Part shown: positions 39,613 through 50,700 of the stretch, piece after piece
Layout of the letters: the number at the start of each line of letters is the position of its first letter
Numbering within the stretch: position 1 is the first letter of the stretch
Source of the DNA: Trichomonas vaginalis G3
Lineage: Eukaryota > Parabasalia > Trichomonadida > Trichomonadidae
DNA length: 64,000 bases
Reading direction: 5' to 3'
NCBI RefSeq assembly: GCF_026262505.1
Contig: NC_067203.1
Span: 13,032,392-13,096,391 of the forward strand
Translations under genes and position numbers: made by a program
The notes under the pieces: model-generated
Databases searched by the model: none
The model's input: the letters and a program-made list of their open reading frames with translations, nothing else
Told to the model about the DNA's origin: nothing

Positions 39613-40074
39613 TTGAATCTGGATAAAAATTGGATATTAGAAATTGTTAAATATCTTATCTCTATTGGAGTTGATAAAGAAGATAAGGATAATAATGGAT
39701 ATACTCCATTCATTTATGCATCAAAAGAAGGTCATCGTGAAGTTGTTGAATATCTTATTTCTTTTGGAGCTAATAAAGAAGATAAGGATAATAATGGATA
39801 TACTCCATTCATTTATGCATCAAAAGAAGGTCATCGTGAAGTTGTTGAATATCTTATTTCTTTTGGAGCTAATAAAGAAGATAAGGATAATAATGGATAT
39901 ACTCCATTCATTTATGCATCAAAAGAAGGTCATCGTGAAGTTGTTGAATATCTTATTTCTTTTGGAGCTAATAAAGAAGATAAGGATAATAATGGATATA
40001 CTCCATTCATTTATGCATCAAAAGAAGGTCATCGTGAAGTTGTTGAATATCTTATCTCTGTAGGAGCTAATTAA
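39613..40074 (+). pseudogene. Ankyrin-repeat gene fragment with near-identical repeats
   Basis: The open stretch is 153 codons, almost all of it four 33-residue ankyrin repeats (NNGYTPFIYASKEGHREVVE type). It lacks the helical N-terminal region of the DUF3447 family. Two stops follow at 40072-40077, after which the same frame continues with an ankyrin-like KDKCGKTALCFASISVKKYF. It therefore looks like a truncated, decaying member of the family rather than a complete gene, although a short protein could be made. Confidence 0.6.
39676..40071 (+). repeat. Four 99-bp tandem repeats
   Basis: Units start at 39676, 39775, 39874 and 39973 and are virtually identical at nucleotide level, each coding one ankyrin repeat. 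The identity indicates recent expansion. Confidence 0.9.
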
Positions 40075-40638
40075 TAAACAAAGGATAAATGTGGAAAGAC
40101 TGCTCTTTGTTTCGCAAGTATTTCTGTTAAAAAATACTTTTTGGAAGGCAAAACCGAATCGAGAATAATTATAGGTAATGATAATATATTCAAAAATAAT
40201 AAAATTTTATTTATCTTTAAAATAAACAAGTTCCATTTGAATTTTGTGTTAAACGAAAGAAAATGCAACAGGTAACAACTTGTGGTGGTGAAGCAACACT
40301 ATAGTTCACCCCCACAAAATGTAGTGTGTTCGATTACATCAAATTTCTTTCTATATTCAATAACAATTTGTAGTTTCAAAATATAAATTGAATACAAATG
40401 TGATAATTAGAATCTTTTCCAATGCAATTACCAGTCAATAGAATCTTATATTAAAGTTCTCAATCACTTGACATTATATATTTTCTCTTACTCAGATGGA
40501 ACTACTTCTCTTAAATGATCAAATCTTTAGATGTGAAATTAGTCTCTCATGGAATTGAAATCAATGCAAAACTTTGTTCAAATGCAAGGGACATAGATTT
40601 CGTTGAAACTTTTTATAAAGATGATTCGGTAATTTGAT
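40075..40638 (+). pseudogene. Decayed ankyrin sequence
   Basis: Beyond the stops at 40072, traces of ankyrin coding remain to about 40150. A second trace at 40494-40638 reads DGTTSLK and, in another frame, SLDVKLVSHGIEINAKLC, typical of the LLISHGADINAK turn. Frames are broken. Between them (about 40260-40490) nothing is recognised. Confidence 0.5.
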
Positions 40639-40863
40639 ATCTTACAATCCTAAACTCCTCATATATTAACTAAATTACACCTTTTGTTAATGGAAATGAG
40701 CAAAAATTTTGTAAGCCGTCCGTTATCTATCTCATTTTGATAGAAATTTTTGATAGTACGTTTTTCAAATGAAATAATTAAATTTTGCATATAACAGCTT
40801 TAAAGAAAGAAATCACATTTGAATCGAGCCGATAAAACTATCTCAAAAAATTAATAAAAAACA

Positions 40864-41412
40864 ATGAGTGCCTTCCACGACTCAAATCCAGTCGACCAAG
40901 ATGCATTACAGTACCTTAAAAAGATGCAATCCTCAATCGAGGTAAATCTTTCTAAATTAGAAGCCGAGTTTGCAAACCTCAAACAGCATAAAGGACAAAA
41001 CAGAGCCGAACAAAAACCACATGCGCAAAAATCACAAGTAGTTACAAGTGAAACGGGTCATGCACCTCATTGGGATCAAGTGATTCAGTTTGTTCAGAAA
41101 GGTCAACAAGAAGAAGCAGTCTATTCTTTGGTTCGAGTTGTTCAGCGTCTTCTCGATGAGAAAGCAACAAAGAAAACTCTCAACGAAAAAGCGAATAAAA
41201 CATATGTTGACAGCTTATTTGGAACAATTTCGAATTCGATGTCGACAAACTTAGAAGCGAGTACTACCGGATCCCTGGAAACATTAAATGAAAGGATTGC
41301 TGGTTTACATGCAAAAATTCAAAGCGTGAGACAATATATGGAAACAGAATTAAGAGATATCGAAGCTTCAATACAAAATTTAACAAGACCAGATGAGGCA
41401 AAGTCTAAGTAA
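40864..41412 (+). CDS. 182-aa coiled-coil protein, unknown function
   Basis: It starts MSAFHDSNPVDQDALQYLKK after an A-rich leader. Residues 15-40 and 90-175 are predicted coiled coil (MQSSIEVNLSKLEAEFANLK; ERIAGLHAKIQSVRQYMETE). A central Trp-containing segment reads HAPHWDQVIQFVQKGQQEEA. There is no signal or membrane segment. The motif NEKANKTYVDSLF resembles the shaft repeats of the Maverick fibre, but this is probably just a coiled-coil similarity. The family is not recognised. Confidence 0.7.
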   Translation: MSAFHDSNPVDQDALQYLKKMQSSIEVNLSKLEAEFANLKQHKGQNRAEQKPHAQKSQVVTSETGHAPHWDQVIQFVQKGQQEEAVYSLVRVVQRLLDEKATKKTLNEKANKTYVDSLFGTISNSMSTNLEASTTGSLETLNERIAGLHAKIQSVRQYMETELRDIEASIQNLTRPDEAKSK

Positions 41413-41912
41413 TAATGTTATTTTCAATTTTTTCAAGAAACGTTTTTCTTACAATTTTGTTATCATTATTTTACTGATAAGAAACACATTACTACGCCAA
41501 CTTACCCTCGATCTACAACTTTGAATTATCTTTTATAGTTCAAAATTTTCATATATTCAAACTTACCAATAACAATCTTTATTAAGACATCGAATACAAA
41601 TGATTCTCAGCAAGCCGTTGAAATCCCAATTACCGATGTTAAATTTTCCAATATGATGGAAATTTTTCTAAACTTCATTAATTTCAAATATCGAATTAGA
41701 AAATAATTATTTAATAGATAACCAATCCGCATCGTCAATTATAAAATAACGAACAATTTAGACTTATTAAAAATTGAATGGTTTACAACAGATTTAGCGT
41801 GAAAGACGGATTAATATCAATATATTCCAAAATACAAAATATACCGGAAAAAGAGAAAAATACCAAATAATAATTTTTTTTAGGTTTTGTAAAGTTATTA
41901 TAATAATTCTCA
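41413..41912. other. Intergenic, AT-rich
   Basis: These 500 bp lie before the RBR gene. A short fragment at about 41580-41660 looks weakly coding but has no sustained frame. Nothing else is seen. Confidence 0.55.
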
Positions 41913-43649
41913 ATGAAAGACTTCAATGATTTTGTTCCAAATCTTCCAAACCCTGATTTAAGAGTCCTGCATGAATACGAGAAGCACAGGCAACGAATCA
42001 GGAACATAATCAACAGCCATTTGAATCAACAAGTTTTACAAGCCGCTCCACCTCAAAGACAAGAAGTACCGCCTAAACATCAATGGATGCCAGCTAATCA
42101 GCAGCCTCCTGCCTTCCATACTCGCGCAAATAATAATCCAGCTCCGGCAAGACAAAACCAGCAACAGCAGGCAAGAAATTACCGCCAACAAAATCGAGTA
42201 TACCATAACGAACCTATCTATATAGAATCATCGTCTGATGACGAAGAAGAACAAAATGTTGATCGAGGTCTTTTCGCTTTCGCTAATTTTATTCCAGATT
42301 TTTTGTTACCTCGATTTCAAGCTTTCAGGCAGTTCGAAAACCCTATTAGAATGATGCAAACACCAGAACCACCAAAACCACCAAAACCAGCTCCACCACT
42401 TCCCAAGAGGACTTGTAGTGCGCTAGGAATGGAATTTACCATCCCTATAATACCTGAGCAAGCAGTAAAACTAATAGAAAACGCATTAAAATTAGCTCCT
42501 GAAATGGATTTCGCTAAAGCTTCCGCTTTTCTAAATTTAGTCATACAAACTAACAAATATCCAGACGATATAGTCGATCGCCTTGTTTTATCTGCAAATG
42601 ACCCTAGACAAGGAATATCTGCACAATTTCAAAGCGAATCCCTTAATGTACTATTTAATTACTTCAATAATGTATCACAGACTTCTCTCCGAAGCGCTTT
42701 TACTCAAAACAAGAAAAGAATTTTTAATACTATCGAACAACTAACGAGTCATCCACTACAAGTCATGAGATCATTACGAGCGAAGAAAGGATCGATGGTT
42801 ATTACAGACTGCTTCGTTGCATATGACATTATGCTGTTCGAAAAGCGAGAATTAGAGAAAAAAGCGAAAGAAGACGCAGAAGCCAAGGAATTGCAAGAAA
42901 TAGAAGAAGCAAGAGCCAATGGATCCCTTATAGAGTGCAGTTGTTGTTTCTGTGAAGTTCCTTTCGACAGATGCCTTCAATGTCCGGAAGGTCACGTTTT
43001 CTGCAAAAACTGTGTGATGAAAATGATAGAAACAACAATATCAGAAGGCCGCAGCTCAGTAAAATGCCCTGCAATGGATGGTTGTGGATTAGATATCCCG
43101 ATGTCCCAACTAGAGCGGGCAATTCCAGAAAAGACACTTCAGAGATTATTCCAGACCGAGGCCATGAACGATGTCATCAAGAGTGGCCTTCCAAACCTCG
43201 TAAAATGCGCTAATTGCGGTTTTATCGTAGAATTTCTCGGATCTAGCAACATGAGATGCCCGCAATGCCAGAAAGAGACATGTAGCAAGTGCGGGCTACT
43301 CGCACATCCAGGTAAAACGTGCGAGGAAGCCAAAGCTGTCGATCCAGATAAAATTGTCGAAGAGAAAATGAACGACGCCATCATCAGAGTGTGTCCAAAG
43401 TGCCATACGCCATTCATGAAGGACGAGGGATGCAACAAAATGGTCTGTCCCCGCTGTCAAACGTGGATTTGCTACTGGTGCAGGCAGGTTATACCTAAAA
43501 ACGTTGGATACGACCACTTCTGGCGCGAGGCAGGGCCGTGTCCTCCAGATCGATGCCCTCTCTGGGTCGAAAACAAACAACTCCACATAATTGAGGCGGC
43601 AAAGGCAAAAATGGATGCAAGCGAAAAGGCAACGAACGAAGGTAACTAA
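41913..43649 (+). CDS. RBR-type E3 ubiquitin ligase (RNF216/TRIAD3-like)
   Basis: The protein is 578 aa. Residues 40-110 are Gln/Pro-rich and disordered; 170-290 are helical. The RING1-IBR-RING2 module runs from about 335 to 550. RING1 is CSCCFCEVPFDRCLQCPEGH plus CKNC; the IBR has VKCANCGFIVEF and MRCPQCQKETCSKCG. RING2 is CPKCHTPFMKDEGCNKMVCP, whose Cys in EGCNKM is the expected catalytic thioester residue. RBR ligases take ubiquitin from E2 onto this cysteine before substrate transfer. The RING2 wording and the C-terminal HFWREAGPCPPDRCPLW most resemble the RNF216/TRIAD3 group. The gene looks intact. Confidence 0.88.
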   Translation: MKDFNDFVPNLPNPDLRVLHEYEKHRQRIRNIINSHLNQQVLQAAPPQRQEVPPKHQWMPANQQPPAFHTRANNNPAPARQNQQQQARNYRQQNRVYHNEPIYIESSSDDEEEQNVDRGLFAFANFIPDFLLPRFQAFRQFENPIRMMQTPEPPKPPKPAPPLPKRTCSALGMEFTIPIIPEQAVKLIENALKLAPEMDFAKASAFLNLVIQTNKYPDDIVDRLVLSANDPRQGISAQFQSESLNVLFNYFNNVSQTSLRSAFTQNKKRIFNTIEQLTSHPLQVMRSLRAKKGSMVITDCFVAYDIMLFEKRELEKKAKEDAEAKELQEIEEARANGSLIECSCCFCEVPFDRCLQCPEGHVFCKNCVMKMIETTISEGRSSVKCPAMDGCGLDIPMSQLERAIPEKTLQRLFQTEAMNDVIKSGLPNLVKCANCGFIVEFLGSSNMRCPQCQKETCSKCGLLAHPGKTCEEAKAVDPDKIVEEKMNDAIIRVCPKCHTPFMKDEGCNKMVCPRCQTWICYWCRQVIPKNVGYDHFWREAGPCPPDRCPLWVENKQLHIIEAAKAKMDASEKATNEGN

Positions 43650-43865
43650 TGATATTAATTAATTTGTATTTCCAAAACAAATGTTTGTAAATATAATTAT
43701 TTTTTCATACCGATCGTCTTAATTACATGATTCTTATATAAAATTGATTTATTGTGTTAATGCTTAACTGGTTTTGAAATAACCAGTTAGATTTTATTTT
43801 ATTTTTATTACTAAACGTATATTTTTCAGAGCAAATTGATTTATTTCAAGTGTCTCTTTCACAAT

Positions 43866-43900
43866 TTAAGAGTGCACTTACTACTTCCTGACATTTTCTG
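43866..43900 (+). repeat. Solitary end of a MITE family
   Basis: TTAAGAGTGCACTTACTACT with CCTGACATT following matches the left TIR of the 220-bp MITE at 60861 with few differences. No second end is present nearby. It lies about 60 bp upstream of the gene at 43957. Confidence 0.5.
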
Positions 43901-43956
43901 AAAATAGTCACATGAATCGAAATAATGGCATTTTTTGACATTCATGTTCATTTTTC

Positions 43957-45672
43957 ATGTTGTTTTTTTGCTTTTTAAATTTGAATTCATGTAAAATCTA
44001 TAACTTTAATATTACTGATAAATGGCGTGAAACTATTAAACTAAATCCATGGAATTATAAATTGGAAGTTTGGGGAGGGGAAGGCGCGGGTTCAAATAAT
44101 TTCAACTGCAACGACTGTGGTGCTGGAGGTAAAGGTGGTTATTCGGTTGGCTATTTGAACATTTCTACTAAAACCGAATTATATATTTATTGTGGACGAC
44201 AAGGATATGTGATGAATTCCTCTTCAGAATATCCTAATTATGGATATAGTAATGGTGGACATCTATGCCCATCCCTGAGGGCAAATAAGAATTATTATAT
44301 AGGAGGAAGTTCATCATTTATAGTTTTGGGTGAATTAACATTGATAGAAGCAGGTGGTGGTGGTGGTGCAGGAAGTAAAGGGCGAAATGGTGGATTCGGA
44401 GGTGGGGAAATTGGCGGTTCTGCTGGCGGTTTAGATTATGGAGGTACTCAAAATTCTTCGCACAAAGATGGGGGAGGACAGCAAAGATACGGTGGCTCGA
44501 TATGGATACCTGGTGGTTCAGGTGGAGGAGGGTATTACGGAGGGGGTGCTTACAAAGGCAGTCAATGTTGGGAATCCACAAGAACGTCTAATATAGGATC
44601 CGATACAGATGATATGCAAGGCCATAGTTATCAAGAATTAGAAGAAGGATATCCAGGTTGTGGTGGAAGCGGTTATGTTTTAACAAAAGAGAAATATGAA
44701 AGCCTTGATATATCCAATGGCGTTTACTTAACAGATGCAGCAACAATAGGAGGCAATGAATCAATTAGGGAACCAGACGGAACTTATTCTGTTGGCCATT
44801 CAGGATCTGGATATGCTAGAATAACTCCATACGAGATTAATAACTACATTGTATATAGATATGATGATGCCTATAAAGATAGCACTGTATTTGGATTTCA
44901 TGAAGAAAAATGTCTTGAAATAGTAGAATTCGAAGAAAGAATCCGAGGAAAAGTTGTCACTTCTATTGAAAATGAAGCTTTCAAAGACAAAGAATGCATC
45001 AAAGAAGTGATTTTTTCACCAATGATTAAAGCAATTGGTAATGATGCGTTCAAAAATTGCAAAAGTCTTAAAAATGTAATCTTTTCTAATGTCGAGTCAA
45101 TAGGAAATGGATGCTTTGAAGGATGCATTAGTTTAAATCGTATTGAGTTTTCTCCAAATCTCGAGTCTATCGGTGAATATGGGTTTTTCAATTGTAACTC
45201 GTTAGTAGAAGTAGTCTTTTTTCAAGCTATATCTATCGGGAAAAGCTGTTTTGAGAATTGTACAAACTTGAAATACATCAACATTCCCCCACAAATCAAA
45301 AGAATAGGAGAAAATTCATTTCGAAACTGCCTGAATCTAAAGTTCATTCATTTATCAGCTCAGATAAGTCCAATTCCATCATATTCCTTTGCATCGACTG
45401 GTTTAGAATACGTGAAAATAAGTTATAGCCAAACTGTTATGAGCAATGCATTTGATAATTGTGCAAATCTCCAAAAAGTCGAATTCCTTGACTATAGTCG
45501 AATAATGTCAAATGCATTTAGTAACTGTCCCAACATTAAAACTATTGTTTTTAACGATTATGTCACAATGTATGAGATTACATTTGGAGAATTGAATTCT
45601 TGCAAAGTTTACTATAACGGCCAAAGTGATTATTGCTCTGAACAAACCAAAAAAGCATTACAAAAGATATGA
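43957..45672 (+). CDS. Glycine-rich/BspA-like LRR surface protein
   Basis: The protein is 571 aa. Residues 1-12 are hydrophobic (MLFFCFLNLNSC), possibly a weak signal. Residues 15-295 form a Gly-rich domain (WGGEGAGSNN, EAGGGGGAGSKGRNGGFGGG, GGSGGGGYYGGGAYKG) like the Gly-rich region of ALK/LTK-type and many trichomonad proteins. From about 330 to 555 are BspA-type (LRR_5) repeats with the IGN.AF..C.SL..V.F pattern. BspA-like proteins are a large adhesin-like family in T. vaginalis. After the TGA at 45670 the same frame stays open for about 70 codons (to 45887), with more Cys-rich sequence, so the stop may be recent. No membrane anchor is seen. Confidence 0.8.
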   Translation: MLFFCFLNLNSCKIYNFNITDKWRETIKLNPWNYKLEVWGGEGAGSNNFNCNDCGAGGKGGYSVGYLNISTKTELYIYCGRQGYVMNSSSEYPNYGYSNGGHLCPSLRANKNYYIGGSSSFIVLGELTLIEAGGGGGAGSKGRNGGFGGGEIGGSAGGLDYGGTQNSSHKDGGGQQRYGGSIWIPGGSGGGGYYGGGAYKGSQCWESTRTSNIGSDTDDMQGHSYQELEEGYPGCGGSGYVLTKEKYESLDISNGVYLTDAATIGGNESIREPDGTYSVGHSGSGYARITPYEINNYIVYRYDDAYKDSTVFGFHEEKCLEIVEFEERIRGKVVTSIENEAFKDKECIKEVIFSPMIKAIGNDAFKNCKSLKNVIFSNVESIGNGCFEGCISLNRIEFSPNLESIGEYGFFNCNSLVEVVFFQAISIGKSCFENCTNLKYINIPPQIKRIGENSFRNCLNLKFIHLSAQISPIPSYSFASTGLEYVKISYSQTVMSNAFDNCANLQKVEFLDYSRIMSNAFSNCPNIKTIVFNDYVTMYEITFGELNSCKVYYNGQSDYCSEQTKKALQKI

Positions 45673-45887
45673 AATAATGACAATCCTATTATAGTCCAAA
45701 AACAATATTCGGCAGATAGTTATGGAGGAATCAAATGCATTATGGAAAGTACTAACTGCTCTTGCAGTGATTCATCCAATAACTCTGGTCCAAGACCTCA
45801 AATATTAGAAAAGAAAAACTGTTCAGTAGATGCAATTTTTTATGAATTTCACAGTCTAGCGAGAGCGCACCAAGTTAGACATTAAAA

Positions 45888-46340
45888 TATTATGTTGTTT
45901 TGTTTAAGTTATAATAAAATACCATGCTTATAAGTCTTTACAGTTTATAAAATAGCTTATGAGTGCGCAGATTTCAAAACCTCGAAAATGAAATTTCATT
46001 TTAATAATCTGCATTTAAGATGCACTACATTTAATGATTATAAAACTATGAAAAATCATTCATAGTTTTAAAAATTCTAAAAAAGACCGTTGCTTCAAAC
46101 CTTTCAGCTAACCTTACATTTCTATTTCTGATATTTTTTCCCTTTAAAATGATATTTGCAATACGATTAGAAAAATATATGAGTTCAATAACGAATATAT
46201 AAAATTTTACATCGTTTTTCAAGCTGAAAATTCTGAGGTAAAATTGAATCAATATTGAATTGATTAATCTGACGCTTATGGTTCTTGTTTGATGGTATTA
46301 AATAATATTAATTATTTTCCGAAGGTTCTTGTGTTAATTT
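45888..46340. other. Intergenic, AT-rich
   Basis: No supported gene. There are a few imperfect palindromes (AAATGAAATTTCATTTT near 45988). Nothing else is recognised. Confidence 0.55.
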
Positions 46341-46346
46341 TCATTA
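46341..46346 (+). promoter_or_regulatory. Probable initiator (Inr) of the BAR gene
   Basis: TCATTA matches the trichomonad Inr TCA+1Y(T/A). The +1 A would be at 46343, ten bases before the ATG at 46353, a typical spacing. Confidence 0.6.
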
Positions 46347-46352
46347 GTTTGA

Positions 46353-47132
46353 ATGCAACGGAGATGGGAAAAGATAAAGCAAAAAGTTACACTTGGAATT
46401 AATGCTGTCCAAGAAAAAGTTGGACCATCCTCAATTCAAGAAGATGAATCATACTTAAACTTGATAAATCAAATAAATGATGCAGGTGAAAAACTCAATG
46501 AAATTCAAAAATGCGTTTCCGAGTTTACAAAATCTATTGAGGGTTATTCAAATGCTCAGTACGGCATCTCTTTTCGAATTTCTAAACTGTTCAAAAGTGG
46601 AGATAAAGACTATGAAAGTTCACAAGCTACATATAAAGCCCAAGAGTCCCTTTATTTGAACGGAAAGAGTTTATCTGAATCATTTGCAGAATTACTAAAT
46701 GACCAACTCGTCAAAGAAATTGTTCCTCTTCAAGAGCAGCTTCAAAAAATAAATGACATTGCTGATCAAAGGAGAAAAGATCATATATTACTTGCAAATT
46801 CTCAAAAGGATCTAGAAAAGGCAAAGGCGAAAGGAAAAATCAAACGTCTGAGCCGTTTACAAGAAATAGTTGCAACTCATCAAGCGAAGTATACAAAAAG
46901 TGATAATGACTTCAAGCAAGCAGCAAACGAGTATCTCTCGGCAGCTCCTTCTAAATACACAGCAATTTTCGAAGCTTTCCAAACTTATGTTGCCGAATTC
47001 TATGAAGAAGGACGAAAACAAGCACTTGAGAGTATTCCTAACTTCAAATATGATGAAATTAAGGCACAAAGACCCTCAATTACTATTGTTCCTCAAGTTC
47101 CAAATGAAGAAGAAGAAGAAAAGAAAGAGTGA
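46353..47132 (+). CDS. BAR-domain protein (amphiphysin/Rvs161-like)
   Basis: The protein is 259 aa and almost entirely helical. The N-terminus MQRRWEKIKQKVTLGINAVQ can form the amphipathic helix of N-BAR proteins. Three long helices follow (about 30-75, 110-165, 170-240), with basic patches such as KAKAKGKIKRLSRLQEIV, as in the membrane-binding surface of BAR dimers. It ends in an acidic Glu/Lys tail without an SH3 domain, like yeast Rvs161. It would bend membranes in endocytosis. The gene looks complete. Confidence 0.75.
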   Translation: MQRRWEKIKQKVTLGINAVQEKVGPSSIQEDESYLNLINQINDAGEKLNEIQKCVSEFTKSIEGYSNAQYGISFRISKLFKSGDKDYESSQATYKAQESLYLNGKSLSESFAELLNDQLVKEIVPLQEQLQKINDIADQRRKDHILLANSQKDLEKAKAKGKIKRLSRLQEIVATHQAKYTKSDNDFKQAANEYLSAAPSKYTAIFEAFQTYVAEFYEEGRKQALESIPNFKYDEIKAQRPSITIVPQVPNEEEEEKKE

Positions 47133-47354
47133 ATGACTCTCCTTCTTTTCAGGAGCAATACTTGACATTGTGAGTCAGATTATTCACTAGATTTATTTAC
47201 TTGTTCGATAATTTCAACTTATTTAATTTTTTTGTTTTCCAAAATTCAAATTTTATGATTAAACATTCGGTATAAGAAAAGATCTCTTTATTTCTTTCTC
47301 ACTAATCATAGATTCAAAAAATTTATAAATATTGATGATAAAAATCAAAAAGTT

Positions 47355-47426
47355 TTCCGATACGGGGAGTCGAACCCCGATCCTGTGGATGAAAACCACA
47401 TATCCTAACCGCTGAACGATATCGGA
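47355..47426 (-). tRNA. tRNA-Glu (UUC)
   Basis: It folds as a standard cloverleaf on the minus strand. The acceptor stem is TCCGATA/TATCGGA with discriminator A, the anticodon stem-loop is TGTGG-TTTTCAT-CCACA with anticodon TTC, and the T arm is CGGGG-TTCGACT-CCCCG. No intron. A TTTTT run a few bases downstream fits a Pol III terminator. Confidence 0.97.
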
Positions 47427-47725
47427 TTTACATTTTAGTAATTCCTTTAATTTTAAGATCTAATAAAATTTATTTTAAAATTGTTTTCAGGTGCTATATC
47501 TTACAATGGAATAAAAATATCTTTGCTTTAGATTTTGGTGTTTGATGCAATGCTAGTGAGCAACATTTTAATTCATAATAACTCTAATTAAAGTTTTCTT
47601 CTACAAACATTTTTCTTTTCAAATTATTGTCACTTTTTACAACTAATTGTTTATGCTTTATTGTTTGTCATATGATTCTATGAAGAAAATAATTTTGTGA
47701 ATTTTTTACGGCTTGACATTGAACT

Positions 47726-50700
47726 ATGGAGGAATTGAAATTATCAGCGGATGTTGATCAAGAAGCACCATATCAATCAAGCAGCAGTAGGTCTATGTAT
47801 ATTGTGAACAAGCAAATTGAAAAAATTGTTCGCAATATTCAAGATGCTCATGATAAATTGCTGCCTCTCTCTTTAAATCCAAATATTTTCATAACACAAG
47901 ATCAGATCAAGAAATTACATATGCCTACATTCGAATCAATACGCGAATCCATAGAAACAATGCAAGCTTTTCTAAAAGTCCAAGAAACCGGAGAAAATTC
48001 AGAAAGTTTGCATAAATCTGAAAAATCAGATCAATTCTCTTCTCTTTTCCATCGTTTTATTGATCAAACTCTGACTTTATTCTCGATCGGAGCATTTCCA
48101 ATTAATCAGCTTAATCCACATATCATCGCACTTGCCAATCTTCATTTAATGTACTTTAGGATGGTTAAAAATCCGGAAATTCCAATAGATAAAGAATTTT
48201 TCTTATCAACATGGTCCGCTCTTAACCAATTATTCCTAAACATGAAAGGTATTATCCGCGAAATTGACTTCGGCTGTTACCCACCTCAATTTGATGAATT
48301 ATATCGAATTCTTTACTTTTACGTTCAAAATGATCAAAGAGCAGCGCCACTAGCAGAAGATACTGGTGAAGCGCTCGAGGCTCTTAAGCGCCAACTTTTG
48401 TTCTTAAATTCTGTTTCAGAACCAACAATTTCAATTTTGAAAGATACAAAATTCGTTTTAACTCATTATATTTACGAATTCGACCAGCTCAAAGAATACG
48501 TATTAAATCAAACCCGCAATTTACGTCCAAATGACATCAATCAGAAAGCTCAAATCAATAATCAGCTTCGTGTTATTATTAACTCAGCAATTTCAGCATT
48601 CGAATTAATAGAATCAGCCACACATATCGAAAACATCATACAATCTCCAGGATTTGTCTTTTACAACGAGATATTCGAACAACCTGGATTATTAACGACT
48701 GTTGTACAGCAAGCAATGGATTTCATATCCGTTGAAGTCAAATCTTTAATTTCTGCTGGCGTAAAAGCCAATGCAACGCATCTAATTCAACTTTCCAAAC
48801 AAGTTTCAGAATCATTACGCACGGGAACACTTGATAACGACTCATTGAAGGACTTTATAAGGTCTATTGTCGAATACGATCCTTCTTCCGACGCTTCTGA
48901 GAGGCAAATCATACAATACTGTGAAAGAGCATTAAATACTTACTTACAAGGCCGAGACCAGCCACAATCCATCATCATTGCTCGTTCCCATCTCGAGAAC
49001 TTCAAGAGGGCCAGGGATAAAAGGATTGTTTCCTCAGAAACAGCTTATCAAAAATTTTGGTCGCTCTTTCTGTTCCAATCCAACATCTGCGATCCAAATC
49101 TCCAGGCATTTAAAGACGTAAACAACATGTTGTACGACTACATTCACAAAAATTTGGTAATTAATGCGTTGGTTCAGCATCTCCACGATGTAGCGCCTCT
49201 TATTGAAGAATCTATACGCGAAATCAATAAGTCACCATTCCAGGAGTCATTCAGATACGCTATTACTAAGCAGAAGATGGCAATTGACAAATTAATTCAC
49301 ATAATCAGTAAATGGAACTACGATTTCTCAAATTCGACCACGAAATCGCAGTTTATCAAATTACTGCATTTGTTCTTCCAGTTTTGTTCCGTAATTTTGA
49401 AGAATGCGGAAAAACAAGCGATAGTTGAAGGAGTAACCTTAATGTTGTCATATTTCCCACCTCCTTCCATTGTAAGAGAGTCAATAAACCTCAACGCTTC
49501 TGTTTCGGCCCTTTCCAAGCAAATTTCCAAAATTTTGGGAGATTTTGTTTTGACGAACGAGACAACAGTTGATCTTTGCCAATTACCGATACCTTCTGTT
49601 GACGACAAGAACGTTACAGAGGCTACAAGACTTGCTGAAGTTTCATTATACGATATAAGGAAATTGAACATGCAAATTGAAGATGTCGTTTACATGTTTA
49701 AGTTTATTAACTTATATGAGTATTTCTATGATAATTTCAGCGCAAAATGTGGAAGTCAATTTCCAAATAATTATTCTTTCACAACTATTGATAGTTATGC
49801 CTTCAACGTGTCGGTAGACTTCATTACACCAATGCTGCATATTCTTGGCTCACCAACAATCAAAACAATCCTTAATTTGAACTTATTAAAACATATCTTG
49901 GACTTTTTCGCTTCAATGTTTTGCGGAGACATGCCACGTGTTAAAAGCGAAATTATGTCAATTGTTCCATTGATTCCCCATCTAGATTTCAGCGAAATAA
50001 CTTATTCCGCGATTACGAACATTCCAAAGATCTTTATCTATCTTCTATCGAAGGAATCTGCTAATCAAAAGCTATTGGCCAATGTTATGGACCTTCTGAT
50101 GCTCTACAACATCGCATCAACTCCAATTATCGCATCTTTTGTTTCCGGAAACGTTTCTGAGTTCAAGAACGAATCAGAAGTTTTTCTTGTTCACGCAGAC
50201 TCAATAGATCACGAAATGGGAATAATTTTCCGAGATATTTGGTCGGATGTAACTTTCTTTGCCTCCCACATCACCGCAGTATGTAATTTAGCCAATGCCA
50301 TGGAGCATGCACTCAGTGATGACCTTCCGATTCAAACTGTGACCCGGGAAAGACAAATTTCAAAATTACATAATTGTTTCCAGCTGAATATGTATCTCAG
50401 CTTCTCCATCGCAGCGCAAGGACTCGTAGAGCGTGGAATAGTAAGCGAAGAAAGCTACGCCGACTATGAAAACACTCTTCGAATTATTGCGAACTCCAGA
50501 ACTAGTGCTTTTGAAGATTTACCTGATCGTGGCTTCGAATACCTTAAGAAGTTCTATTTCACACTTAGAGAACAGCTCTTCCTCTCTCCTACAGGACCAA
50601 TTGAAAGCTGTGGCCCAAGTTTAGTCTCAAAAATCGCAGCTGTCATTGCAGATTCCAAATGCGGAATTTCCAAGGACACAGCTGAGATACTGAAAACAAT

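Noticed and set aside
40864-41412. Host homologue of the Maverick fibre
   Set aside because: Only a short NEKANKTYVD-like stretch is shared, as expected for coiled coils; the rest differs.
44318-44581. Frame opposite the BspA-like gene
   Set aside because: Shadow of the glycine-rich region on the other strand.
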